32,222 nt of DNA from Lysobacteraceae bacterium 2PB (GTDB taxonomy: Bacteria; Pseudomonadota; Gammaproteobacteria; Xanthomonadales; Xanthomonadaceae). The notes under the pieces were generated by a model that had not been told where the DNA came from, ran no database searches, and worked only from the letters and a program-made list of their open reading frames with translations. The stretch is taken from assembly GCA_005502915.1 (NCBI GenBank), contig SCMT01000041.1, positions 1-32,222 of the forward strand. The letters run 5' to 3'. Made by a program: the position numbers and the translations under genes. This document shows, one piece after another, positions 8,461 through 16,471 of the stretch; the stretch's first letter is position 1; each line of letters starts with the position of its first letter.

Positions 8461-8828
8461 GCGATGGCGGCAAGGCCACCGTCTACTACAACAGCGCCTG
8501 CCCGGTGTGTCGCACTGGTGTGGCCGCGCAGCAGGGCGCGATGGGCGCCTGCCAGATCGAATGGATCGACGTGCACGCGAACCCGGAGGCGGTGCGCGCG
8601 CTCGGCATCGACATCGAAGCCGTGCGCGAGAAGCTGCACGTGCGCGACGCCGACGGGCGCGTGCAGGTCGGGACGGATGCGTTCGCCACGCTGTGGTCGC
8701 GCACGCGCGGCCTGCACTGGATCGCGCGGCTGCTTGCATTCCCTCGCGTGCGCGTATCCGCGCAGCGCGCCTACGACGCCTTCGCGCGCCGGCTGTATCG
8801 CTGGAATCGTCGCCATGGACATTGGTGA
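8457..8828 (+). CDS. DCC-family thiol-disulfide protein (DUF393)
   Basis: A 123-aa protein of the DCC/DUF393 family, predicted to have a thioredoxin-like fold. Near the N-terminus VYYNSACPVC carries the CxxC (Cys 15 and 18), but the preceding Asp-Gly of the usual DGxCxxC motif is replaced by Asn-Ser. The C-terminal half has the typical basic/aromatic pattern (FATLWSRTRGLHWIARLL, then YDAFARRLYRWNRR). Family members are proposed thiol oxidoreductases; substrates are not known. The start codon overlaps the DUF2867 stop (ATGA), implying translational coupling and a shared task. Confidence 0.85.
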   Translation: MSDGGKATVYYNSACPVCRTGVAAQQGAMGACQIEWIDVHANPEAVRALGIDIEAVREKLHVRDADGRVQVGTDAFATLWSRTRGLHWIARLLAFPRVRVSAQRAYDAFARRLYRWNRRHGHW

Positions 8829-8885
8829 CGCGACGGACCGCGATGCCTGCATGACCACAGGACAGGTCGCGACCGCGACGCACAC

Positions 8886-8904
8886 GGCACCCGGAGCGGG
8901 TGCC
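8886..8904 (+). terminator. Hairpin after the DCC gene
   Basis: A perfect 8-bp stem (GGCACCCG / CGGGTGCC) with a 3-base loop follows the DCC gene. Only two T bases follow, so termination would be weak; it may instead separate the operon from the next gene. Confidence 0.4.
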
Positions 8905-8924
8905 TTCGACAGGGTGGAGGCCCG

Positions 8925-9458
8925 ATGAACGACACGACCGTTTCGAACCACGCGACGACACCCGCGATTCCGAACCCGGCCCCCTTGCGCAGCGCGCTGG
9001 CTTTCCTGCTCGGGACGACGGCTGCCTGCCTCGTCGCCGCGCTCGGCGTGGGTGTGCTCATGGCGATCGGTTCGCCTGCAATCCCGGGGGAAGCCGCTTT
9101 CAGCATCCTGCTGATTCCGCTCTATGCCATGCTCAGCCTGATGTTCATCCTGCCTGTGGTGCTCGCGTTCGGCGTGCCCTATGCCGCCTTGCTGCTCGCG
9201 TTCGGCCGCTTCCGGTTCTGGCCCATGACCTTGGGCGGATTCGTGATCGCCGGCGGACCGACCCTGGTCAGCGCCGCTGCCATGCAGATCGGCATGTCGG
9301 GCGGCCTGATCGACACCCTGGCGCTTCTCGGCATGGGGCCCGCCTTGCTGTCCAGCATCGTTCCCTATCCGATCGCAGGTGTCCTCGGTGGCCTGCTGGG
9401 CGGACTGGGCGCTTCGGCGTTCCACCGTGCCTACGTGTGGGTCGCGCCGCATCCGTGA
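8925..9458 (+). CDS. Multi-spanning membrane protein of unknown function
   Basis: A 177-aa hydrophobic protein I do not recognise. Predicted membrane segments lie at about 22-48, 57-93 (probably two), 101-120 and 130-163. The first 20 residues are polar and the last ten end in the cytosol or periplasm without a recognisable domain. A GGAGG ribosome binding site 4 bases before the ATG fixes the start. It follows the DCC operon by 96 bases with a hairpin between, so it may be transcribed separately, and it ends before a strong bidirectional terminator. Confidence 0.7.
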   Translation: MNDTTVSNHATTPAIPNPAPLRSALAFLLGTTAACLVAALGVGVLMAIGSPAIPGEAAFSILLIPLYAMLSLMFILPVVLAFGVPYAALLLAFGRFRFWPMTLGGFVIAGGPTLVSAAAMQIGMSGGLIDTLALLGMGPALLSSIVPYPIAGVLGGLLGGLGASAFHRAYVWVAPHP

Positions 9459-9511
9459 TGCGCCACGGCGGATTCGGGTTCGCGCCGGAACGTGAACCCG
9501 GTTGCGGACAA

Positions 9512-9540
9512 GGAAAAGCCGCGAAGATCGCGGCTTTTCC
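9512..9540. terminator. Bidirectional terminator between the membrane protein and pfp
   Basis: A perfect 13-bp inverted repeat (GGAAAAGCCGCGA / TCGCGGCTTTTCC) with a 3-base loop. The A-tract on one side and T-tract on the other are inside the stem, so it can serve both converging genes. Confidence 0.85.
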
Positions 9541-9561
9541 CGGGGCGGCGAGGGAGCGGAT

Positions 9562-10818
9562 TCAGCCTTCCCAGGCCGGCAGCTTCTTCTTCACCGCGAC
9601 GTTCTTCAGCGTCACGTACTTCGGCAGGCCGTCGCGGCCGTACGGCGGCGGGGCTTCGCCGCGGATCAGCGGTTCGAGGTAGGCGCGCGCGGCGGCGGTG
9701 ATGCCGTAGCCGTCCTTGCGGATGAAGTTCGCCGGCATGGTCTTCTCGTGGTTGGCGACCTTGTCCAGCGGCGCGGCTTCGATCCGCCACTTGTACGGGG
9801 CATTGGCGGTGCGGCGGATGACCGGCATCGTCGAATTCATGCCGCGCAGGGCGAACTGGACGGCGGCCTTGCCCGCGGCCATGGCGTGGTCGAGGTCGGT
9901 CTTCGAGGCGATGTGCCGGGCCGAGCGCTGCAGGTAGTCGGGCAGGGTCCAGTGGACCTTGAGGCCCAGTTCGTCCTTGACCTTGCCGGCCAGGTACGAG
10001 GCCACGCCGCCGAGCTGGGTGTGGCCGAAGGCGTCCTTGCCGCCACCGGCGTCGGCGACGAAGGTGCCGTCGGCGGTGCGGATGCCTTCCGAAGCCACCA
10101 CGACGCAGTAGCCGACCCGGTCCACCACCTTCTTCACGCTGGCGAGGAAGTCGGCCTCGTCGTAGGCGCGCTCGGGGAACAGGATGAGGTGCGGCGCGGC
10201 GTCCGGACCCTCGCCGGCCAGGCCGGCGGCGGCGGCCAGCCAGCCGGCGTGGCGGCCCATGGCCTCGTAGACGAACACCTTCGTCGAGGTCTCGGCCATG
10301 GCGGCGACGTCCAGCGCGGCCTCGCGCACCGACACGGCGGTGTACTTGGCCGCCGAGCCGAAGCCCGGGCAGCAGTCGGTCACGGCCAGGTCGTTGTCGA
10401 TGGTCTTGGGCACGCCGATGCAAGTCAGCGGCACCTTGAACTCGGCGGCCAGCTTCGAGACCTTCAGGGCGGTGTCGGCCGAGTCGTTGCCGCCGTTGTA
10501 GAGGAAGTAGCGGACGTTGTGGGCCTGGAAGACCTCCAGCAGCCGCTCGTACTTCGCGCGGTCCTGCTCCAGCGACTTGAGCTTGACCCGGCAGGAGCCG
10601 AAGGCGCCGCCCGGCGTGTGCGCCAGGGCACGGATGCTGGCGATGGATTCCTTCGAGGTATCAATGAGTTCCTCGCGCAGGGCGCCGAGGATGCCGTTGC
10701 GGGCGGCCAGCACCTTGACCTTGCGGGCGCGGGCTTCGGAGATCACCGCCGAGGCGGTGGCGTTGATGACGGCGGTGACGCCGCCGGACTGGGCGTAGAG
10801 CAGGGTTCCGGATGCCAT
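9562..10818 (-). CDS. pfp: Pyrophosphate-dependent 6-phosphofructokinase
   Basis: A 418-aa enzyme converting fructose-6-phosphate and PPi to fructose-1,6-bisphosphate and phosphate, reversibly, in the cytosol. Visible motifs are LLYAQSGGVTAVINA at the N-terminus, GGNDSADT, PKTIDND (the Lys typical of PPi use) and MGRHAGWLA. Length and sequence match the xanthomonad enzyme. The start at MASGTLLYAQ is favoured by family alignment, but no ribosome binding site precedes it. An in-frame ATG at 10868 would add about 17 residues and sits closer to a TACACT -10 (10912-10907), so the longer form is possible. Xanthomonads typically rely on this PPi enzyme in place of ATP-PFK. Confidence 0.95.
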   Translation of the reverse strand: MASGTLLYAQSGGVTAVINATASAVISEARARKVKVLAARNGILGALREELIDTSKESIASIRALAHTPGGAFGSCRVKLKSLEQDRAKYERLLEVFQAHNVRYFLYNGGNDSADTALKVSKLAAEFKVPLTCIGVPKTIDNDLAVTDCCPGFGSAAKYTAVSVREAALDVAAMAETSTKVFVYEAMGRHAGWLAAAAGLAGEGPDAAPHLILFPERAYDEADFLASVKKVVDRVGYCVVVASEGIRTADGTFVADAGGGKDAFGHTQLGGVASYLAGKVKDELGLKVHWTLPDYLQRSARHIASKTDLDHAMAAGKAAVQFALRGMNSTMPVIRRTANAPYKWRIEAAPLDKVANHEKTMPANFIRKDGYGITAAARAYLEPLIRGEAPPPYGRDGLPKYVTLKNVAVKKKLPAWEG

Positions 10819-10879
10819 GGGGGGAGGTGTCGGAGATTGGTCGTAGACGGGTTGGGGGCGGGCCGCCATTGCGGTTAAG

Positions 10880-10912
10880 CTGGCAGGGTTGCGCCGTGGA
10901 ACCTCGAGTGTA
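10880..10912. promoter_or_regulatory. Divergent pfp/adk promoter region
   Basis: On the minus strand TACACT (10912-10907) resembles a -10 for pfp. For adk on the plus strand a TTAAGC hexamer near 10875-10880 lies 17 bases after TTGGGG. Both are weak matches and are offered as candidates for this divergent spacer only. Confidence 0.3.
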
Positions 10913-10952
10913 GCCCCACGGCCGAGAATTTCTCTTCCTTTTGGAGCATGCG

Positions 10953-11531
10953 ATGCGATTGGTTCTCCTCGGAGCCCCGGGATCGGGCAAGGGCACACAG
11001 GCGGCACGGCTGAAGGAACACCTGCAGGTGCCGCACATCTCGACCGGTGACCTGCTGCGCGCCGAAGTCGCCGCCGGCAGCGCCCTGGGCCTGCAGGCGA
11101 AAGCCGTGATGGATCGCGGCGACCTGGTGTCCGACGACATCCTGCTGGGCATGCTCGAAGACCGCCTCTCGCGTCCCGACGTCGCCGACGGCTTCATCCT
11201 CGACGGCTACCCGCGCAACCTCGCCCAGGCCGCCGCCCTCGGCGAGCTGCTCGCCCGCATCGGCCAGCCGATGGACCACGCCGTCCAGCTCGAGGTCGAC
11301 ACCGACCTGCTGGTCGAACGCATCGCCGGCCGCGCCAAGGAGCAGGGCCGCGTCGACGACAGCCCCGAATCGGTCCGCAACCGCCTCAACGTCTACAACG
11401 ACGTCACCGCCCCGGTGGTCGACTATTACCGCCAGCGCGGCATGCTGAAGGTGGTCCATGGCGAAGGTTCGATGGACGAGGTCTTCACCCGCATCCTGGA
11501 AGCCATCGCGGTGGGGACCGAGGTCGGCTGA
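10953..11531 (+). CDS. adk: Adenylate kinase
   Basis: A 192-aa cytosolic enzyme interconverting ATP + AMP and 2 ADP. The P-loop GAPGSGKGTQ is at residues 7-16, the AMP-binding STGDLLR and DGYPRN blocks follow, and the lid region reads GRAKEQGRVDDS, which is the short lid without zinc cysteines. This short form is normal in xanthomonads. The ATG at 10953 has GGAG 6 bases upstream. It is divergent from pfp and may be co-transcribed with the following small gene. Confidence 0.96.
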   Translation: MRLVLLGAPGSGKGTQAARLKEHLQVPHISTGDLLRAEVAAGSALGLQAKAVMDRGDLVSDDILLGMLEDRLSRPDVADGFILDGYPRNLAQAAALGELLARIGQPMDHAVQLEVDTDLLVERIAGRAKEQGRVDDSPESVRNRLNVYNDVTAPVVDYYRQRGMLKVVHGEGSMDEVFTRILEAIAVGTEVG

Positions 11532-11559
11532 GCCGCGTCTCAGGCAGTGGACCGCCGGA

Positions 11560-12159
11560 ATGCTGGTGGTCCTGCTGGCGACCTATTGCGCGGTCTTCTT
11601 CCTGGTGACGCAACGTGCGCGCGGGTCCGCGCACGACACGTGCCGCGAGGCAGGCGTCCTGCTCGAGTATTTCCCGGATGCGGGCACCTGGGACCAGAGT
11701 CGTCGCTTCCATGGATATGCCTCGCTGCTGTCCAATCTCGGAGAGCCATCGTTTTCGTGCCCCACGCGAGTGCCCATCTATCGATTCCTCTTGGTGCGTT
11801 CGTTCCAGGGGCCGATCAGCGTCCGCGTGGAGCGTCGTGCCGACGCATGGCGGTTGGTTGCCGTTGAATCCCTGTTGATGGATGGCGGCGCGTCACGCGC
11901 CCGACGCGTCTCTCGTACGCTGACCCGAGCGGAGGCGCGCCGATTCGAAGAAGCGCTCTCGCGCTTGAGTCTGTTCGACGCACCCGCGCGGCCCTGGAAC
12001 CGGGGGCTCGATGGCGCCGACTGGGTCGTGGAAGCACGCGACTCCGATCGCTATCGGCTTCACGAAGAATGGTCTCCGGAGGCAGGGCCGGTCCGCGAAT
12101 TCGGTGAAGCCGTCCTCGCGCTGACGGGCTGGCGTTTCCAGCCTCACAGCATCTATTGA
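11560..12159 (+). CDS. Hypothetical protein with N-terminal membrane anchor or signal
   Basis: A 199-aa protein I do not recognise. Residues 1-16 form one hydrophobic segment (MLVVLLATYCAVFFLV) followed by basic residues, consistent with a signal anchor or an uncleaved signal. The remainder is soluble and mixed alpha/beta with a TLTRAEARRFEEAL helix near residue 127, ending in FQPHSIY. It lies 28 bases after adk and 75 bases before mpl. Codon use is less GC-biased than in its neighbours, which may mean recent gain or weak selection. The start is uncertain; no good ribosome binding site is visible. Confidence 0.6.
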   Translation: MLVVLLATYCAVFFLVTQRARGSAHDTCREAGVLLEYFPDAGTWDQSRRFHGYASLLSNLGEPSFSCPTRVPIYRFLLVRSFQGPISVRVERRADAWRLVAVESLLMDGGASRARRVSRTLTRAEARRFEEALSRLSLFDAPARPWNRGLDGADWVVEARDSDRYRLHEEWSPEAGPVREFGEAVLALTGWRFQPHSIY

Positions 12160-12194
12160 TCCAGGGCGCCCGCCGTCGGTTTCGATCCTTGCGG

Positions 12195-12200
12195 TACGAT
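12195..12200 (+). promoter_or_regulatory. Candidate -10 of mpl
   Basis: TACGAT at 12195-12200 fits a -10 hexamer; transcription would start near 12207, giving a leader of about 28 bases before the TTG start of mpl. The ATG at 12199 would overlap this hexamer, which argues against it as start. No clear -35 is visible. Confidence 0.4.
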
Positions 12201-12234
12201 GCGCCGAAAACAGCCCTCCATCGAGACGACAGAC

Positions 12235-13611
12235 TTGAAACTCCACATCCTCGGCATCTGCGGCACGTTCATGGGCGGCGTGGCCGCGCTGGCGCGCGAA
12301 CACGGGCACGTCGTCGAAGGCAGCGACCAGTCGGTGTATCCGCCGATGTCCACCCAGCTGGAACAGCTGGGGATCGCGCTGTCGCAGGGCTACCAGCCCG
12401 GGCACATCTCCGCCGATTGCGACGAGGTCGTGGTCGGCAACGCGCTGTCGCGCGGCAACCCGGCGGTGGAGCACGTGCTCGACCACGGCATGAAGTACAC
12501 CTCGGGCGCGCAGTGGCTGGCCGAGCACGTGCTGCCCGGCCGCGACACCCTGGCGGTCGCCGGCACCCACGGCAAGACCACCACGACCACCATCCTCAGC
12601 TTCCTGCTGGACCGTGCCGGGCGCGATCCGGGCTTCCTGATCGGCGGCGTGGCCGAGGATTTCGGCGTCTCGGCGCGCGTGGGCACGGGCCGCGAGTTCG
12701 TGGTCGAGGCCGATGAGTACGACACCGCGTTCTTCGACAAGCGCAGCAAGTTCGTCCACTACCGGCCGCTGGTGGCGATCCTCAACAACCTCGAATACGA
12801 CCACGCCGACATCTTCCCGGACGTGGCCGCGATCCAGCGCCAGTTCCACCATCTCGTGCGCACCGTGCCCGGTCGCGGCCGGCTGATCGTCAACGGCGAG
12901 GATGCGCGCCTCGACGAGGTGCTGGCGATGGGCTGCTGGACGCCGGTCGAGCGCTTCGGCCTGCTGCGCGAGGGCATGGCCGACGACGCTTTCCACTGGG
13001 GCGCCCGACTGATCGAGGCCGACGGTTCGGCGTTCGCGGTGTACCGCGCCGGCGTGCGCGTCGGCGAAGTCCGCTGGCCGATGCTCGGCCTGCACAACGT
13101 GCTCAACGGCCTGGCCGCGCTGGCCGCGTGCAACTCGGTGGGCGTGGAGCCGGCGACGGTCATCCCGGCCCTGGTCGAATTCCGCAGCGTGAAGCGCCGC
13201 CTCGAAGTCATCGGCAGCGCGCGCGGCATCACCATCTACGACGATTTCGCGCACCATCCGACCGCGATCCGCACCACGCTCGACGGCCTGCGCGCGAAGG
13301 TCGGCGGCGCGCGCATCGTGGTCGCGATGGAGCCGCGCAGCAATTCGATGCGCCTCGGCGCGCATGCCGATGCGCTGGCACCGGCGCTGGACATCGCCGA
13401 CGCGGTGGTGTTCCTGCATCGTCCCGAGCTGGCCTGGGATGCCGGCAAGGTCATCGCCGCCGTGCGTGGCGACGCGCGCACGGTGCCCGACGCCGATGCG
13501 CTGATCGCGGCGCTGGTCGAGACGGTCCGCGAGGGCGACCACGTCGTGTTCATGTCGAACGGCGGCTTCGACGGCGCCCCGCGTCGCTTCCTGGCGGCGC
13601 TGCACGCATGA
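12235..13611 (+). CDS. mpl: UDP-N-acetylmuramate:L-alanyl-gamma-D-glutamyl-meso-diaminopimelate ligase
   Basis: A 458-aa Mur ligase of peptidoglycan recycling. It joins the recovered murein tripeptide to UDP-MurNAc with ATP in the cytosol. The N-terminus KLHILGICGTFMGG is diagnostic, the P-loop is GTHGKTTTT (about 110-118), and EADEYDTAFFDKRSKFVHY and YDDFAHHPTAI are typical of Mpl. The TTG at 12235 is taken as start because it aligns with the family N-terminus. An in-frame ATG at 12199 would add 12 residues but overlaps a TACGAT promoter element. The stop overlaps the next ATG (ATGA). Confidence 0.93.
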   Translation: MKLHILGICGTFMGGVAALAREHGHVVEGSDQSVYPPMSTQLEQLGIALSQGYQPGHISADCDEVVVGNALSRGNPAVEHVLDHGMKYTSGAQWLAEHVLPGRDTLAVAGTHGKTTTTTILSFLLDRAGRDPGFLIGGVAEDFGVSARVGTGREFVVEADEYDTAFFDKRSKFVHYRPLVAILNNLEYDHADIFPDVAAIQRQFHHLVRTVPGRGRLIVNGEDARLDEVLAMGCWTPVERFGLLREGMADDAFHWGARLIEADGSAFAVYRAGVRVGEVRWPMLGLHNVLNGLAALAACNSVGVEPATVIPALVEFRSVKRRLEVIGSARGITIYDDFAHHPTAIRTTLDGLRAKVGGARIVVAMEPRSNSMRLGAHADALAPALDIADAVVFLHRPELAWDAGKVIAAVRGDARTVPDADALIAALVETVREGDHVVFMSNGGFDGAPRRFLAALHA

Positions 13612-14192
13612 GCGCGCTGCTGCCCCTGTTTCCCCTGCACACCGTTCTGGTGCCCGGCGGTTCGCTGGTGCTGCGCGTGTTCGAGACCCGCTACCTCGAC
13701 ATGATCCGCGAGTGCGGGCGCACCGGCAGCGGTTTCGGCGTGTGCCTGATCCTCGCCGGGCAGGAAGCCGGGCTGCCGGCGACGCCGGCCAGCGTCGGCA
13801 CCGAGGCGCGGATCGAGGATTTCGGCAGCACCGAGGCCGGCCTGCTCACCCTGCGCGTGCGCGGCGGCCGGCGCTTCCGCGTGCTGCATACCGAGGTGCG
13901 GTCGAACGGCCTGATCGAAGCGGATGTGCAGTGGTTCGAGGCCGATCCCGACGACGAACTGCGGCCCGAGCATGCCCTGCTCGGCAGCGTGCTGCAGCAG
14001 GTCGTGGAGAAGGTGGCGGAGAAGGTCGGCGGCGAGTACGACCAGGTGCCGCCGTCGCGCTTCGACGAAGCCGCCTGGGTGGGCTGGCGCCTCGCCGAGC
14101 TGCTGCCGCTGAGCCATCCGCAGCGGCAGATGCTGCTGCAGGACGAGGACCCGCATGCGCGGCTGGACCGGCTGCTGGCGATGATGCCCTGA
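13608..14192 (+). CDS. LON substrate-binding domain protein
   Basis: A 194-aa protein consisting only of a LON N-terminal-like domain: LPLFPLHTVLVPGGSLVLRVFETRYLDMI at the start, a central GTEARIEDF and RVRGGRRFRVL barrel, then a helical end with LLPLSHPQRQMLL. No ATPase or protease part of Lon is present, so it is the stand-alone family also found as a small peptidase-S16-like protein in many proteobacteria. Its function is not established; substrate binding or targeting is inferred. It is translationally coupled to mpl by an ATGA overlap. Confidence 0.88.
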   Translation: MSALLPLFPLHTVLVPGGSLVLRVFETRYLDMIRECGRTGSGFGVCLILAGQEAGLPATPASVGTEARIEDFGSTEAGLLTLRVRGGRRFRVLHTEVRSNGLIEADVQWFEADPDDELRPEHALLGSVLQQVVEKVAEKVGGEYDQVPPSRFDEAAWVGWRLAELLPLSHPQRQMLLQDEDPHARLDRLLAMMP

Positions 14193-14199
14193 TCCAGTC

Positions 14200-14351
14200 C
14201 TGCCATCCCGAGCCGCAGGCGAGGGACCTGCTTCGAGGATGAAAAACGAATCCGTCGTGAGGCGCGGAGCGGTCCCGCCCCCGCATTCCAGAGCGACCTC
14301 GCCGCGAGCCGATCGACAAGCTGGTCCCTCGCCTGCGGCCCGGGATGACAG
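14200..14351. repeat. Long inverted repeat between converging genes
   Basis: Two 33-base arms (14200-14232 and 14319-14351) are inverted copies with 30 of 33 positions matching; each contains the core GCCGCAGGCGAGGGACC next to CATCCCG. They enclose 86 bases without a gene. This is the layout of paired REP-like palindromes (BIME-type). It lies between the stop codons of the LON-domain gene and the DedA fusion gene and may also end transcription. Confidence 0.75.
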
Positions 14352-14378
14352 CCTCGTGGTCGCAAAGACCCGAAACGT

Positions 14379-16385
14379 TCAGCCGCGCGGCGGCATCCGC
14401 ACCCGCAGCACCGGGGTGGTGCCGCGCGGATGCGGGGACTCCTGCTGTTCGAAGCCCTGCAGCGCATCGCGCACCAGACGGTGCGCGCCTGCGTCGCCCT
14501 CGACCGGCATCCACAGACCGAAGGTGGTGAGCGGCCGGCCGAAGCGCATCGTCTGGGTGTTGCACAGCCACAGCGGCTGGCCGTCGTCGAGCACGGCCGG
14601 TGCGCGCCAGATGCGCAGCACGTGCACGGTGTCAGGGGTAGGGCCGGGGCGACGCAGCAGCAGCGCCTCTGCTTCGCTGTCGAGCGTGGCCGGCAGCACC
14701 GGCTGGCGTGCCAGCGGGCGATTCGTATCCAGCAGGCCGAGCGTGGCCACCCAGGTCGCCTGCGGCTGCACCTGCCAGCCACGGGCTTCGAGGCGCGTGC
14801 GCAGAGGCTCCAGCGGACCGGCAATCTGCAGGTCCAGCGGCCAGCCCACGGTGTCGCGGCGGTGGTCGATCTGCTCGTCGCGATGCGCCGGCAGGCGCGC
14901 CCAGCCGCCGTTCCACCAGCCATCGAGCGACAGCCGCGTGATCGGCGGCGGCGGCGCGAACTGGGCCAGCACGCCGTCGATCGCGCGCGGTGCGTGCCAC
15001 AGGGCGGCGACGAGGAAGCCGGTGTAGAAGAGGGTCGCCAGCGGGCGCATCCAGAACGAGCGCCCGATGTGCCGGCGGTAGGCGATGCCCAGCACCAGCA
15101 GCCAGAGCACGCCGAACAGCGCGCCGCCGACGATGTCGCTCAGCCAGTGCGCACCGAAGTACAGCCGCGCGAAGCCGAGCAGCGCGACCGCCACGCCGGC
15201 GACGAGATAGGGCCACACGCGCGCGCGGCCCGGCAGCTCGCGGGCGATCAGCACGGCGAAGAAGCCGAAGACGATCGTGATCATCGTGACCGGGATCGAC
15301 GGGAAGCCGAAGCCGCTGGCCGCGTTGGGCGGGCGGGGCATGTCCACGGTCATGCCGAGGAAGGCGGTGAACACGAAGCCGAAGGCCAGCGCCGCGATCC
15401 AGTGCAGGGCGGCGGCGAAGCGCCGGCGCCAGAGCAGCCAGGCCAGCGGCGCGACCATCGCCGGCAGCAGCACCTGCAGGTCGCCGATCGAGGCCAGCGC
15501 GGCGAGGAAGCGGTCGGCCAGCGGGTTGCGCAGCGTGGCCATGAGCGCGTTGACCTGCAGGTCCAGGCCGAGCGGGCCGCCGTGCGCGACCAGCACGGCC
15601 AGCAGCGCGAACCAGCCCCAGCCGATCGCGGTCAGGCACATCGCCAGCATCGCCAGCGCGGCGGATTCGGGCCGGTTCGCCTGGATCAGCGGTTCGGCGT
15701 AACGGCCCAGGCGGGGGTGGGCATGGGTCCATTTCAGCGCGCGCGCCAGCAGGCGGTCGGCGTGGCCGGCGAACCAGCGGTAGGTATACAGCACCACCGC
15801 CCAGACCAGCGCCAGCACCAGGACCAGGGCCAGCAGCACCAGGGCGAGACGGTCGGCCACGGCCGCGACGGCATCGTAGGACGCACCGAAGATCCAGCCC
15901 GGGGCCAGGAACGACGCGGCCCAGAGCAGGCAGGCCACCGCGCTGGCCGGGATGTAGCGCTTCAGCGGGACGTGCAGCATGCCCGCCACGGCGGGCACGA
16001 ACGGGCGCACGGCGCCGACGAAGCGGGCGATCACGATGCCCTTGCTGCCGTGCTTGCGGAACAGGCGTTCGCCGCGGTCGATGAACTGCGGGTAGCGGCG
16101 GAACAGCCAGTGCTGGCGCATCGCCGGCCCCCAGCGCCAGCCCAGCCAGTAGCTCAGGGCGTCCCCGGCGAAGGCGCCGGCGGCGGCGCAGAGCACGGCA
16201 TAGGGGCCGTCGATGTGGCCCAGGCCGATCAGCGTGCCGACCGCGAACAGCAGCGGCAGCGCCGGCACCACGATGCCGACCACGGCGAGGGCATCGCAGA
16301 AGGCCACCAGGAAGATCAGTCCTCCTGCCGCCACCGGATGCGCGCCGATCCAGGTCGTGATGTCGTTCAGCCACTCGCTCGTCAT
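14379..16385 (-). CDS. DedA / PAP2 / LssY-C three-domain membrane protein
   Basis: A 668-aa inner-membrane fusion. Residues 1-190 are a DedA/SNARE-associated domain with the reentrant motif ARFVGAVRPFVPAVAG (about 120-135). Residues 240-440 are a PAP2 phosphatase-like domain. About 480-668 is a soluble LssY-C-like domain. DedA and PAP2 proteins act on polyprenyl and phospholipid phosphates, so a role in undecaprenyl phosphate recycling or lipid remodelling is inferred. The PAP2 signature is degenerate: the Lys of K-x6-RP is Gly 344 (RP at 351-352), SGH reads S-I-P (363-365), and SR-x5-H-x3-D reads A-R with His 413 and Asp 417 kept. Loss of the SGH His makes phosphatase activity doubtful. The gene is divergent from the kinase gene. 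Confidence 0.88.
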   Translation of the reverse strand: MTSEWLNDITTWIGAHPVAAGGLIFLVAFCDALAVVGIVVPALPLLFAVGTLIGLGHIDGPYAVLCAAAGAFAGDALSYWLGWRWGPAMRQHWLFRRYPQFIDRGERLFRKHGSKGIVIARFVGAVRPFVPAVAGMLHVPLKRYIPASAVACLLWAASFLAPGWIFGASYDAVAAVADRLALVLLALVLVLALVWAVVLYTYRWFAGHADRLLARALKWTHAHPRLGRYAEPLIQANRPESAALAMLAMCLTAIGWGWFALLAVLVAHGGPLGLDLQVNALMATLRNPLADRFLAALASIGDLQVLLPAMVAPLAWLLWRRRFAAALHWIAALAFGFVFTAFLGMTVDMPRPPNAASGFGFPSIPVTMITIVFGFFAVLIARELPGRARVWPYLVAGVAVALLGFARLYFGAHWLSDIVGGALFGVLWLLVLGIAYRRHIGRSFWMRPLATLFYTGFLVAALWHAPRAIDGVLAQFAPPPPITRLSLDGWWNGGWARLPAHRDEQIDHRRDTVGWPLDLQIAGPLEPLRTRLEARGWQVQPQATWVATLGLLDTNRPLARQPVLPATLDSEAEALLLRRPGPTPDTVHVLRIWRAPAVLDDGQPLWLCNTQTMRFGRPLTTFGLWMPVEGDAGAHRLVRDALQGFEQQESPHPRGTTPVLRVRMPPRG

Positions 16386-16458
16386 CCGGAGATTATGGCA
16401 GGCGAGGCCGACACGGACGTGACCGTGCCTGTCGTGGTGGTCGTCGCATCCGGCCGCC

Positions 16459-16464
16459 TACAAT
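16459..16464 (+). promoter_or_regulatory. Candidate -10 giving a near-leaderless mRNA
   Basis: TACAAT at 16459-16464 ends 7 bases before the ATG at 16472, so transcription would begin at or next to the start codon. No ribosome binding site is present, which agrees with leaderless translation. The -35 region is poor. Confidence 0.4.
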
Positions 16465-16471
16465 GCCCGGC

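Noticed and set aside
6913-8961. 682-codon minus-strand frame opposite the cupin/DUF2867 gene
   Set aside because: Composition is that of an antisense shadow and no domain is recognisable.
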